Source: an uncultured Alphaproteobacteria bacterium | GTDB taxonomy: Bacteria > Pseudomonadota > Alphaproteobacteria > Rs-D84 | Assembly: GCA_944393245.1 (NCBI GenBank) | Contig: CALXZM010000005.1 | Location: forward strand, 59,500-123,499 | Direction of reading: 5' to 3' | Length of the DNA stretch: 64,000 bases | Shown: one piece after another, positions 1-7,889 of the stretch | Numbering within the stretch: position 1 is the stretch's first letter | Layout of the letters: every line of letters begins with the position of its first letter | The notes under the pieces: model-generated | Seen by the model: the letters and a program-made list of their open reading frames with translations, nothing else | Databases searched by the model: none | What the model was told of the DNA's origin: nothing | Position numbers and translations under genes: made by a program

Positions 1-465
1 ACGTAAACCACAACCAAATATTAACAAAACCAATGCCCAATCGCGCGCCGCAATCCATGGTTCTTTGTCATCAATATTACGAATGGCATCGTGCATATTT
101 TCAACATCAGAAACTTCTATGGCCTTGGACAGTTTGCGCGGAACCTTTGGCGACGAAATCATGCCAATTGCATTATTGTGAATATTATGCGTTTTAGCCA
201 AAAATTTATAAAACCCACGCAATGAAGACAGTGCACGCGCCGTCGATTTATGCGCCAAATTACGTCGCGCACGGTCCGCCATCCATGCACGAAAACATAT
301 CGTGTCGGCACGACAAAAATCCGACAACGATACATCGGCCCCAATATAATTATCGTAAAATTTTATAAAATCGCGTATATCTGTTTCATATGCGGTCGCC
401 GTGTGCACAGAATAGTTTTTTGTCTGTGTCAAATAATCTAAAAATTCGGCGACCGCATCGTTCAT
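1..465 (-). CDS. XerC/XerD-family tyrosine recombinase, N-terminal part (runs off the window)
   Basis: The 155 visible codons begin at an ATG at 465. They read as the N-terminal SAM-like, core-binding domain of a Xer recombinase: a SVHTATAYETDIRDF stretch near residue 19, then ALSSLRGFYKFL, then the start of the catalytic domain (DWALVLLIFGCGLR) at the window edge. Xer recombinases resolve chromosome dimers at dif. The catalytic Arg/His/Tyr residues are mostly outside the window, so activity cannot be judged. The gene follows the SIMPL gene by 4 bp, suggesting a trpS-SIMPL-xer transcript. Its position in a housekeeping operon favours the cellular Xer role over a phage integrase, but XerC and XerD cannot be told apart here. 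Confidence 0.8.
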   Translation of the reverse strand, partial: MNDAVAEFLDYLTQTKNYSVHTATAYETDIRDFIKFYDNYIGADVSLSDFCRADTICFRAWMADRARRNLAHKSTARALSSLRGFYKFLAKTHNIHNNAIGMISSPKVPRKLSKAIEVSDVENMHDAIRNIDDKEPWIAARDWALVLLIFGCGLR

Positions 466-469
466 TTTA

Positions 470-1213
470 TTACTTTATTTCAAATGTTGCAGATACGGTA
501 ACGGAAACCTCGGTATCCTTGGCAACAATGCTGCCAGCGGCGGAAAAAGCCTCGGCATCGGCGACCGCCATTTTTGCAGACGCGGTCAGGAAATTAGACG
601 CACGTGGCTGAATTGATGACGAACCGCCAACATTATATGAAACGCTTAACATTTTTCCGGCACTGCGACCATCGCCCGCCGCCAATGCATCGGCGCGTTC
701 ACGTGCATTTTCAACCGCCGCCCCCAGGCAATCTTCTAATATTGGTTTCATAGCCTCGGCACTGGTGTACATGCGCAGATTTTCAGAATAAACATCTTCC
801 TGGCCGGCGAACTGGGTCAGAATTTTTTCGATTGTTTCAATATTATCGGCGGAAACTTCGATTGCGATTGTTGTTTCAGTGCCCAACACAACGGATTTTT
901 CCAATTCGCGATTCCATTCACTGCGTTCATACGAATTAAATTCAGTCGTCTGCATTTGCACGTCCTGGGTCTTTAAATAATTCGTTATTTCCGCAATTTT
1001 TGCAGTTGCCATTTTCATTGATGTGGCCGCTGATTTATCCAATGTGGTGACACGCAGTGTGATTGCAGTTCTGTCTTTTGGTACAGATGTTAAACATTCA
1101 CCATTAACGGATATTACACGTGGTGTATCCGGTTTGTCCAACCACCCAAACAACAGTGCCAACACGGCACCAACGCCGATTACACTGCCCGTCCAAATTA
1201 ATGCGTTTTTCAT
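470..1213 (-). CDS. SIMPL-domain (DUF541) protein, membrane-anchored periplasmic
   Basis: This 247-residue protein starts with a hydrophobic segment (about residues 4-24) that can be an uncleaved signal anchor or signal peptide. The rest resembles the SIMPL/DUF541 fold: a V-S-V-N-G-E start to the domain, a middle helix with TAKIAEITNYL, and a C-terminal strand pattern (VSVTVSATFEIK). Family members are periplasmic or outer-membrane-associated proteins of poorly defined role, some linked to oxidative stress. The start has a good ribosome-binding site (AGGAAAGGAG). It lies 35 bp after trpS and 4 bp before the Xer gene, all on the minus strand. Confidence 0.8.
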   Translation of the reverse strand: MKNALIWTGSVIGVGAVLALLFGWLDKPDTPRVISVNGECLTSVPKDRTAITLRVTTLDKSAATSMKMATAKIAEITNYLKTQDVQMQTTEFNSYERSEWNRELEKSVVLGTETTIAIEVSADNIETIEKILTQFAGQEDVYSENLRMYTSAEAMKPILEDCLGAAVENARERADALAAGDGRSAGKMLSVSYNVGGSSSIQPRASNFLTASAKMAVADAEAFSAAGSIVAKDTEVSVTVSATFEIK

Positions 1214-1248
1214 ATTTTCTTTCTCCTTTCCTGGTTTTGTTTTTTTCT

Positions 1249-2244
1249 TTATTTACCCAACATTGCACGACGAACACGTTCATACGTTTTTTCGGCAACA
1301 ACCCGCGCAGATGCGGCACCATTTGCCAAAATCGGTTCCAATTCTGATGTGTTCGCCATTAATCGTTCGTATTCGGCACGCGGACCAGATAAAACAGAAT
1401 TTATTTTTTCAAATAATTCCTGCTTGGCATCGCCATATCCCATGCCGCCACGTTCAAAACGTACCCGCAAATCCGCAATTTCATCACCAGACGCAAAATG
1501 TTTGTATAATTGAAATATTGTGGATTCATCTGGATTTTTTGGTTCGGCCGGTAATTTACTGTCCGTAATTATGCGCATTATTTTTTTACGCAATTCTGAT
1601 TCAGATGCAAACAGTGGAATCACATTATCATAAGATTTACTCATTTTGCGACCGTCCAAACCAGGAATAATGCCCGTTTCAGCCCCAATCATTGGTTCCG
1701 GTAATTTAAATGTTTTTCCATATATATTGTTAAAATATCCCGCAATATCACGTGTAAATTCAACATGCTGTTTCTGGTCCGCACCAACCGGGACAACGTC
1801 GGCATCATATAACAATATATCAGCCGCCATTAATATCGGATATGTGTACAGTCCCATATTTATCCCGGCATCAATATCCACACCCGCGGCCAGATTTTTA
1901 TCTGTGGCGGCCTTGTACGAATGGGCACGATTCATTAATCCCTTGGGCGTTACATTCATCAACATGGTGGCCAGTTGGGAAACCTGGACAATGTCGGATT
2001 GGCGGAATAAAACCGCATTATTCATGTTCAGCCCCAATGCAATCATAATGGCCGCAATTTCATATGTATGTTTGCGAATTTCATCTGGATTATGGATTAT
2101 ATTCAATGCATGCAAATCCGCGATAAAAATAAATGTTTTATTTGTTTGTGACATTTCCACCAATGGCTTTAACGCCGCAACATAATTACCCATGTGTGGG
2201 GTACCGGTGGGTTTTATCCCGGTTAAAACGATTTGCTGTGTCAT
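1249..2244 (-). CDS. trpS: Tryptophanyl-tRNA synthetase
   Basis: This class I synthetase charges tRNA-Trp with tryptophan in the cytoplasm. The 331-residue length is normal for bacterial TrpRS. The HIGH-like signature is TPHMGN at residues 15-20 and the KMSKS loop is complete (about residues 200-204, preceded by DGR). The motif GADQKQHVEFTRDIA, which lies between them in the Rossmann fold, is typical of the family. It seems to be the first gene of a minus-strand unit with the SIMPL and Xer genes. The rpsD terminator lies just upstream, so trpS probably has its own promoter in the roughly 60 bp after that terminator. Confidence 0.97.
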   Translation of the reverse strand: MTQQIVLTGIKPTGTPHMGNYVAALKPLVEMSQTNKTFIFIADLHALNIIHNPDEIRKHTYEIAAIMIALGLNMNNAVLFRQSDIVQVSQLATMLMNVTPKGLMNRAHSYKAATDKNLAAGVDIDAGINMGLYTYPILMAADILLYDADVVPVGADQKQHVEFTRDIAGYFNNIYGKTFKLPEPMIGAETGIIPGLDGRKMSKSYDNVIPLFASESELRKKIMRIITDSKLPAEPKNPDESTIFQLYKHFASGDEIADLRVRFERGGMGYGDAKQELFEKINSVLSGPRAEYERLMANTSELEPILANGAASARVVAEKTYERVRRAMLGK

Positions 2245-2298
2245 TTATCAATCCTTTTGTGTGTAATGATATATTGTTTGCGTTTCTTTTACCAGTAA

Positions 2299-2327
2299 AA
2301 AGAAATCCCGCCGGAATCGGCGGGATT
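2299..2327 (-). terminator. Intrinsic terminator after rpsD
   Basis: A 9-bp perfect stem (ATCCCGCCG, 2305-2313, with CGGCGGGAT, 2318-2326) closes a GAAT loop. Read on the minus strand it is followed by a T-rich tract, about 20 bp past the rpsD stop. It separates rpsD from trpS. Confidence 0.85.
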
Positions 2328-2346
2328 GAATTTGTTCGCGTATGTT

Positions 2347-2979
2347 TTAACGTGAATAGAATTCGACGACCAATTCCGGGAACATCTGAACAGGATATGG
2401 AACATCTTCGAACAAAGGTACGCGCGTAAATGTCGCGGTAAAGTTCGCACTGTCCACATTGATATAATCCGGCCAATTGCGTTCCGCCGATTCCAACGCC
2501 AAAACAACCAATGGCATTTGCTTTGCCTTGTCCCCAACGGTGATAACATCACCGGGTTTTACCTGGTACGATGCGATTTTAACACGTTTGCCGTTGACAT
2601 AGATATGACCGTGGCTGACCAATTGACGGGCTGAAAAAACAGTCGGTGCCAATTTTGCACGATATACAACCGCATCCAAACGGCGTTCCAACAAACCAAT
2701 CAAATTATCCGGCGTATCACCACGCATATTGGACGCTTCCAGATAATAAGAACGGAATTTCTTTTCGCCAATATTGCCATAGTAACCCTTTAAGGTCTGT
2801 TTTGCACGCATCTGTTTTGCGTAATCAGACGAATTGCCGCCACGTGATGTTGGACCATGCTGACCTGGCTTGTACTTGCGCTTGTTAAACGGTGATTTAG
2901 CCTGGCCCCACAGATTGACACCCAAACTGCGGCCGATTTTTAATTTTCTTGTGCTGCGCTTTGCGCCTGCTCTTGCCAT
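2347..2979 (-). CDS. rpsD: 30S ribosomal protein S4
   Basis: S4 nucleates assembly of the small subunit by binding 16S rRNA and in many bacteria represses its own translation. The 210-residue product has the usual layout: a basic N-terminal domain ([27 protein letters not shown]) and then an S4 RNA-binding domain from about residue 95 ([34 protein letters not shown]). The N-terminus has no zinc-binding cysteines, so it is a C-minus S4. It stands alone here rather than beside rpsM, rpsK and rpoA, as is common in Alphaproteobacteria, and ends at its own terminator. Confidence 0.98.
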   Translation of the reverse strand: MARAGAKRSTRKLKIGRSLGVNLWGQAKSPFNKRKYKPGQHGPTSRGGNSSDYAKQMRAKQTLKGYYGNIGEKKFRSYYLEASNMRGDTPDNLIGLLERRLDAVVYRAKLAPTVFSARQLVSHGHIYVNGKRVKIASYQVKPGDVITVGDKAKQMPLVVLALESAERNWPDYINVDSANFTATFTRVPLFEDVPYPVQMFPELVVEFYSR

Positions 2980-3128
2980 AATTTATCCTTTTTCTTTTGG
3001 TTTTTCGGTGCCGGACATTTCACAGAATCCTTATCGACAATATGACCAAAAGACATACCGCTTATTCAGTTCTGGTTATCCAGCGTCGCCCAGTTTATAA
3101 TGTTTTTGCCCAAAAATCAAGTTTTTTA

Positions 3129-3668
3129 TTAAAACTTTACCCGGGGTGCCACACGTTCGGCATCGTCCATTTCAAACATCTTTTCCGGGGTGATGTTAAA
3201 CATACGCGCAACAATGTTTGACGGAAATTGTTCAATCTGGGTATTCAGCCCCATAACAACATTATTATAAAACTGACGCGCGGCCTGAATTTTTGTTTCC
3301 GTATCGGTCAATTCACGCTGTAATTCCAGAAAGTTTTCATTCGCACGCAATGTCGGATAATTTTCAGACACCGCAAACAAACTTTTCAATGTTTCAGTCA
3401 AATGATTTTCCGCATCTGCACGATTTGCACCATTGGCCGCCATTGCCGCATCACGCGCCGCTGTAACCGCGGTCAGTGTTTCACGTTCATGCTTTGCTGC
3501 GCCCCGTACCGTTTCAATCAAGTTCGGAATTAAATCATATCGACGTTTTAACTGTGTATCGATTGTGGACCATGCTTCACGCACCTGGTTGCGACGTGAT
3601 ACCAGACCGTTGTACACCATTATAAAATACAATAATACGACGGCAATAATTGCAATTGTAACCCACAT
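3129..3668 (-). CDS. LemA family protein
   Basis: This 179-residue protein has one N-terminal membrane segment (about residues 3-20) followed by the helical LemA domain. That domain is recognised by YNGLVSRRNQVREAWSTIDTQLKRRYDLIPNLIETVRG and by the C-terminal PSNIVARMFNI. LemA proteins sit in the inner membrane with the helical part outside the cytoplasm; their biochemical role is unknown. They are often encoded beside HtpX or TPM-domain proteins, but here htpX is 23 kb away. It appears monocistronic, with a weak AGGAG-like site in front of the ATG. Confidence 0.93.
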   Translation of the reverse strand: MWVTIAIIAVVLLYFIMVYNGLVSRRNQVREAWSTIDTQLKRRYDLIPNLIETVRGAAKHERETLTAVTAARDAAMAANGANRADAENHLTETLKSLFAVSENYPTLRANENFLELQRELTDTETKIQAARQFYNNVVMGLNTQIEQFPSNIVARMFNITPEKMFEMDDAERVAPRVKF

Positions 3669-3772
3669 AGAAAACTCCTTTCGTTTTATGACAGGTTTAT
3701 TTTATACGCGTACTGATTAAAATCAAAGTGTTTTTTCGTTAATGGTTGCCAGTTACTTGTTAACCTAACAAT

Positions 3773-3798
3773 AAAAAAATCCCACCAATCGGCGGGAT
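3773..3798 (-). terminator. Intrinsic terminator after the HU gene
   Basis: An 8-bp stem (3779-3786 with 3791-3798) closes a 4-nt loop and is followed on the minus strand by seven Ts. The one non-Watson-Crick position is a G-U wobble on the minus strand but an A-C mismatch on the plus strand, so it serves the minus-strand HU gene. Confidence 0.85.
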
Positions 3799-3824
3799 TT
3801 TTTATAGAACAAAATTCAAACGAT

Positions 3825-4097
3825 TTAGTTCAAAGCATCTTTCAAAGCCTTGCCCGGTTTGAATTTCGGCTGAGTAGAAGCCGGGATTTTGATTGCAGCA
3901 CCCGTTTGTGGGTTGCGACCGGTTGTGGCCTTGCGCTTTGCGGTTGTAAATGTACCGAAACCGACCAAGCGAACTTCGCCCTTCTTTTTCAGAACTTTTG
4001 TAACCGTGTTGATGAATGCATCCAGGCATGCAGCGGCTGTTGCCTTGGTTACTTCTACTTCGTTTGCGATTGCTTCTATCAATTGCTGTTTGTTCAT
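3825..4097 (-). CDS. hup: HU-family nucleoid DNA-binding protein
   Basis: The 90-residue protein is a full-length HU/IHF-type dimer subunit. It begins MNKQQLIEAIA and has the VRLVGFGTFTTAKRKATTGRNPQTG arm, whose NP in GRNPQTG is the residue pair that intercalates and bends DNA. The basic KFKPGKALKDALN tail is usual. It compacts DNA and supports replication and transcription complexes. It has an AAAGGAG site, a strong promoter 150 bp upstream (4250-4278) and its own terminator. HU rather than IHF is likeliest from the sequence of the arm. Confidence 0.95.
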   Translation of the reverse strand: MNKQQLIEAIANEVEVTKATAAACLDAFINTVTKVLKKKGEVRLVGFGTFTTAKRKATTGRNPQTGAAIKIPASTQPKFKPGKALKDALN

Positions 4098-4141
4098 TTG
4101 TTTCTCCTTTCTATAAATTTATATAAGGTGTCCGGCAGTCC

Positions 4142-4243
4142 CAAGGCAATGTCTGTGGAATTAATATTGCGTGGATATGCGCCACTTTTTAACAACACAA
4201 TGGTGCAACATGTTATATTCCACGGACATTGCCTGTGCTGCTT
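4142..4243. other. Long inverted repeat (18-bp stem) upstream of HU
   Basis: The arms at 4144-4161 and 4217-4234 pair over 18 positions, and an inner pair GCGCCA / TGGTGC adds six more. In both helices the single imperfect position is a G-U wobble if the plus strand is transcribed and an A-C mismatch if the minus strand is. The HU promoter would also transcribe it as part of a roughly 145-nt leader. It has no T-run and is not a terminator. It may be a small RNA or a leader structure. Confidence 0.55.
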
Positions 4244-4249
4244 GTACGA

Positions 4250-4278
4250 ATCGTAGAGAATTCGGGCCTTTAAGTCAA
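4250..4278 (-). promoter_or_regulatory. Sigma-70-type promoter for HU
   Basis: On the minus strand TTGACT (4273-4278) is separated by exactly 17 bp from TACGAT (4250-4255). This predicts a start near 4243 and a long HU leader that contains the inverted repeat at 4144-4234. Confidence 0.7.
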
Positions 4279-4329
4279 GAGCATATTTAATTTTTGCAAT
4301 TTTTTGTAAAAGTTGACAAAAACCGAAAA

Positions 4330-4806
4330 TTAATTGTGAACCGCATCAGAACGCACCGCACGCGCGCCAGGCGTATCACTTTCACACAAAACGTATTGCC
4401 CAGGCAGACCATCCACCGTTACTGAACGAAAATAATTCGGCGTCATAACAAACAGCGTTACTATCACCGCAACCCAAAATGTGAACTTGGTCATTTGCCA
4501 AGGTTTCTGGAAACTGTCACGTTTGAAAGAATCCGCCAATAAATTTTGATACAATGCCCAACCCCAACTGAACATCAATAACATAATCGTCGCAAACAAC
4601 GCGATTATCAGGTATTTGTGAAATGGCTGTAATGCAGTGGCAAAACCATCCCAAAATGTACTGGTCGTGGGGCATATATATAATGCATATGCGGCCGATT
4701 CTGGCGATAACGCAACCGGCGCATTCGGTGCCAATTGCAATCCGAATGAAACAACAACAACAATCGCCACCAGGCATACTATCGCAAACAGCATCAACGG
4801 TTTCAT
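4330..4806 (-). CDS. Small inner-membrane protein of unknown function
   Basis: I do not recognise a family. The 158 residues show a hydrophobic N-terminus (about 4-26, a signal anchor or cleavable signal), a second strongly hydrophobic helix (about 66-88, YLIIALFATIMLLMFSWGWALY), and a third (about 109-122, FWVAVIVTLFVMTP). A polar tail with two cysteines in all (one near residue 45, one near 140) would lie outside the cytoplasm. It has an AAGGAAT-like site, and its ATG at 4806 faces the divergent glycosyltransferase-like gene. Its own upstream region is only about 80 bp long. Confidence 0.65.
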   Translation of the reverse strand: MKPLMLFAIVCLVAIVVVVSFGLQLAPNAPVALSPESAAYALYICPTTSTFWDGFATALQPFHKYLIIALFATIMLLMFSWGWALYQNLLADSFKRDSFQKPWQMTKFTFWVAVIVTLFVMTPNYFRSVTVDGLPGQYVLCESDTPGARAVRSDAVHN

Positions 4807-4888
4807 TTGTTTGATTCCTTGAAATCTTTGTTATATATTATATCACAAACAATTGATTTTTTATAAACTTTTATTTACAATCATCGTC

Positions 4889-5698
4889 ATGATGCACAGA
4901 AAAAATAACATCGTTGTCGGATTAACAACATTCAATAATGAAATGTTGCGAATTTCTGTGCCTGTGTTGGGAAAAATACGCCAAAAATTTATGCTGGTTG
5001 TGTATAACGACAACCCAATGACAAATGTTACGCGGCGACAAATCAGGCGTATGGGGTACTGTGGCGATTTACAGGTAATAAATGCCAATGAAAACGTTGG
5101 TGAATTACGTGCACGCATGGCGATTGTTGATGCAGTACGAACAATGAACCCAGATTGGATTATTTTTTGCGATGATGACGATTTGTTAACAAATATTGAT
5201 ATACCAAATGTATCACCTGATAATTTCGCAATCATGCAAAACGCAATTGTTATAAAGCATCGCGTTGGTGATTTGTTGCACGCAATTGACAACCCAAATG
5301 AAATTGAATGTGATGGCGAAAATATTGAATTACGTCGTCCAAATATGGCAATTGCAGGAACCCCCGTGCGGGCCAATGTTCTAATCGGCCTGGGGGATAT
5401 TTTACGTAAAATTTCCGACACCATCAGTGACATAGATGACGGATTGGATTTCTGTCCACCCGTCGATGAAATAATGTGGAATTTTGTAAACATTTATGCA
5501 CGCAGTATTAATCCTGATGCGGTTCCAATATATATGGACCAAACCAGTTATATAAAAAATGATATTGACACCGCACGTATAAAGTACGGCCGCTTGGCAC
5601 GCCCAACCCGTAATGCCAACGATCAATATCACCGCATAATTGATAAATATAACGCAGTGTTACACAGTGCATTGGATGTGGCGGCCCTGCGGGGCTAG
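4889..5698 (+). CDS. GT-A-fold (GT2-like) glycosyltransferase
   Basis: The central run WIIFCDDDD (about residue 90) resembles the DxD metal/nucleotide-sugar site of GT-A glycosyltransferases. The early VVGLTTFNNE...VPVLGKI and NENVGELRARMAIVDAV follow the usual GT2 order of sugar-nucleotide-binding elements. I place the start at ATG 4889 (269 residues); ATG 4892 is equally possible, and an in-frame TTG at 4853 would add twelve mostly hydrophobic residues with no better ribosome site. The sugar and acceptor cannot be told. It is a single gene between a divergent membrane protein and alaS. Call moderately sure for the fold, low for specificity. Confidence 0.55.
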   Translation: MMHRKNNIVVGLTTFNNEMLRISVPVLGKIRQKFMLVVYNDNPMTNVTRRQIRRMGYCGDLQVINANENVGELRARMAIVDAVRTMNPDWIIFCDDDDLLTNIDIPNVSPDNFAIMQNAIVIKHRVGDLLHAIDNPNEIECDGENIELRRPNMAIAGTPVRANVLIGLGDILRKISDTISDIDDGLDFCPPVDEIMWNFVNIYARSINPDAVPIYMDQTSYIKNDIDTARIKYGRLARPTRNANDQYHRIIDKYNAVLHSALDVAALRG

Positions 5699-5803
5699 TA
5701 TTAATATTTTTTCAATCGCTGAATTGTTGTTAAAACAAATATATAATTGAAACATCGGTACAATGTGTATAAAATTGAACCGATAAACCCAGGGAATTGT
5801 ACA

Positions 5804-7861
5804 ATGAAATATAATGACATTCGTAAAACTTTCTTAGACTTCTTTGAATCCAAGGGACACAAAATTGTGCCGTCTGCATCATTAATACCAAACGACCCAA
5901 CATTGCTGTTCACGGTTGCCGGAATGGTTCCATGGAAGGGTATTTTACAGGGCACTGAACCTGCGTTTGCACCACGCGTTGCCGATGTGCAAAAATGCAT
6001 TCGCGCGGGTGGTAAACATAATGATTTGGACGAAGTTGGTTTTGATGGACGCCATCATACATTCTTTGAAATGTTGGGCAATTGGTCTTTTGGCGATTAT
6101 TTCAAGGCTTGCGCGATTGAAATGTCGTGGGAATTGTTGACCGATGTTTTAAAACTGGACCCCGCAAGACTGCGCGTAACAACCCACGTCAGCGATGATG
6201 AATCAACCGAAATCTGGCGACGTGTTGCCGGCAAGGAAGCAATCCGTTTGGGTGATAAAGACAACTGGTGGTCGGCGGGGGACACTGGTCCATGTGGCCC
6301 GTGCACGGAAATATTTTATGATTTCGGGGCAGATATTGAAAACGAAGACGACCGTTGGGTTGAAATCTGGAACGACGTATTTATGCAGTACGACCGCGAT
6401 GCAAATGGAAATCTGACACCGTTGCCACAGCAAAACGTCGATACAGGCGCGGGACTGGAACGTTGGGCCGCACTGTTACAGGGCAAAATTGATAATTATG
6501 ATACCGATTTGTTTTCAAATCTGATTAATGCAATTCAGGATGTTACAGGTGTTAAAAAAACACTTGAAAATACATCTTCGTTCAAAGTAATTGCAGACCA
6601 TCTGCGCGCGGTTGGTTTCGCCATTGCTGACGGCGTCATCCCCAGCAATACCGATCGTGGATACGTCATTCGTCGCATATTACGTCGCGCAATGCGGCAT
6701 GGGCAAATGTTGGGGCATCGTGGGGCATTGTTGTCAAAATTGTACCCTGCCCTGATTACAGAAATGGGTGCGGCATATCCAGAACTGGCCCGCGAAGAAA
6801 AACGCGTTGTTGAAATTATTCAAAATGAAGAAAATGCCTTTGCCGACATGTTGCAAAATGGAATCAAATTATTAGACGTTGAAATTCCTAAGGTGCAAAA
6901 TGGCATATTGCCGGGTGCCGTTGCGTTTAAATTATTTGATACATACGGCTTTCCGTTGGATTTGACACAAATGATTCTGCGCGAAAAAAACATTGACGTC
7001 GATGTGGACGCATTTGAACGCGAAATGGCCGAACAAAAGGAACGCAGTCGCGCCAATACCAAGGGTACGCGCACATTGTGGGAATCCCAAACCCAGTTAC
7101 CCGCAACAGACGATGTAACAAAATATTCCCCCGATGATGCAATGGAATCCAAGGTGCTGTCAATTCTGCGCGACGGCGAATTTGTGCAAAGTGCGAACCC
7201 AGGTGATAATATAGAGGTCGCATTAGATAAAACAAATTTCTATGGTACCCAGGGTGGCCAGGTCGGCGATTCAGGCGAACTGATATCCGATGGAAAAACA
7301 GTTATGACCGTGACCGAAGCCGCCCGTGTCGATAATATCGTTATACACAAGGGAACCCTGGCCGCGCCATTGTCCATCGGTGACACAGTACAGACAAAAA
7401 TAAACACCGCCACGCGTCAGCAAACGGCACGCGCACACACGGCAACACATCTGTTACAGGCGGCGTTACGTCATGTATTAAACGAAGACGTTGAACAACG
7501 CGGATCAAAGGTTTCGCCGGATTCAGTACGATTTGACTTTTCATTTGGGCGTGCAATGACCGCAGATGAAAAACAGGCGGTTGAAGATTTGGTCAACAAA
7601 TGGATTTCGGCCGATATGCCCGTATCGCACGAAGAAATGTCACTGGACGATGCAAAGAAACGTGGCGCAATGGCATTGTTTGGTGAAAAATATGGCGACA
7701 CGGTAAAGGTTATTACCGCGGGCGATGTATCATGCGAACTGTGTGGTGGAACACACGTTTATCACACCGGCGAAATAATACATGCACGTGTAAACAAAGA
7801 AAAATCCATCAGCAGTGGTATTCGACGTATAACAATGTCAGTTGGAACATTGGCCGAATAA
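5804..7861 (+). CDS. alaS: Alanyl-tRNA synthetase lacking the C-terminal C-Ala domain
   Basis: The enzyme charges tRNA-Ala and edits mischarged Ser and Gly. Starting at ATG 5804 (after AGGGA) it has 685 residues. The class II catalytic domain opens with FLDFFESKGHKIVPSASLIPNDPTLLFTVAGM, and the editing domain has RAHTATHLLQAAL (about 543) and C644-E-L-C647-G-G-T-H651. The protein stops 34 residues later, where typical AlaRS continues for nearly 200 residues with the DHHA1/C-Ala region. An intrinsic terminator follows the stop at once, so this is a real end rather than a frameshift I can see. A TTG at 5747 is in frame but has no ribosome site. Confidence 0.96.
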   Translation: MKYNDIRKTFLDFFESKGHKIVPSASLIPNDPTLLFTVAGMVPWKGILQGTEPAFAPRVADVQKCIRAGGKHNDLDEVGFDGRHHTFFEMLGNWSFGDYFKACAIEMSWELLTDVLKLDPARLRVTTHVSDDESTEIWRRVAGKEAIRLGDKDNWWSAGDTGPCGPCTEIFYDFGADIENEDDRWVEIWNDVFMQYDRDANGNLTPLPQQNVDTGAGLERWAALLQGKIDNYDTDLFSNLINAIQDVTGVKKTLENTSSFKVIADHLRAVGFAIADGVIPSNTDRGYVIRRILRRAMRHGQMLGHRGALLSKLYPALITEMGAAYPELAREEKRVVEIIQNEENAFADMLQNGIKLLDVEIPKVQNGILPGAVAFKLFDTYGFPLDLTQMILREKNIDVDVDAFEREMAEQKERSRANTKGTRTLWESQTQLPATDDVTKYSPDDAMESKVLSILRDGEFVQSANPGDNIEVALDKTNFYGTQGGQVGDSGELISDGKTVMTVTEAARVDNIVIHKGTLAAPLSIGDTVQTKINTATRQQTARAHTATHLLQAALRHVLNEDVEQRGSKVSPDSVRFDFSFGRAMTADEKQAVEDLVNKWISADMPVSHEEMSLDDAKKRGAMALFGEKYGDTVKVITAGDVSCELCGGTHVYHTGEIIHARVNKEKSISSGIRRITMSVGTLAE

Positions 7862-7889
7862 AAAAACGGGGCATTTGGCCCCGTTTTTA
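7862..7889. terminator. Bidirectional terminator between alaS and RNase J
   Basis: ACGGGGC (7866-7872) pairs with GCCCCGT (7878-7884). It is flanked by As on the left and Ts on the right, so it can serve alaS (plus) and the convergent rnj (minus), whose stop codon is in the T-run. Confidence 0.9.

Noticed and set aside
4142..4243. 6S RNA or SRP RNA upstream of HU
   Set aside because: The helix is too short for 6S, has no central open bubble of the right size, and the SRP domain consensus is absent.
5804..7861. Frameshift in alaS causing the missing C-terminus
   Set aside because: An intrinsic terminator sits directly after the stop, and the next gene is convergent, so there is no hidden continuation in the following bases.
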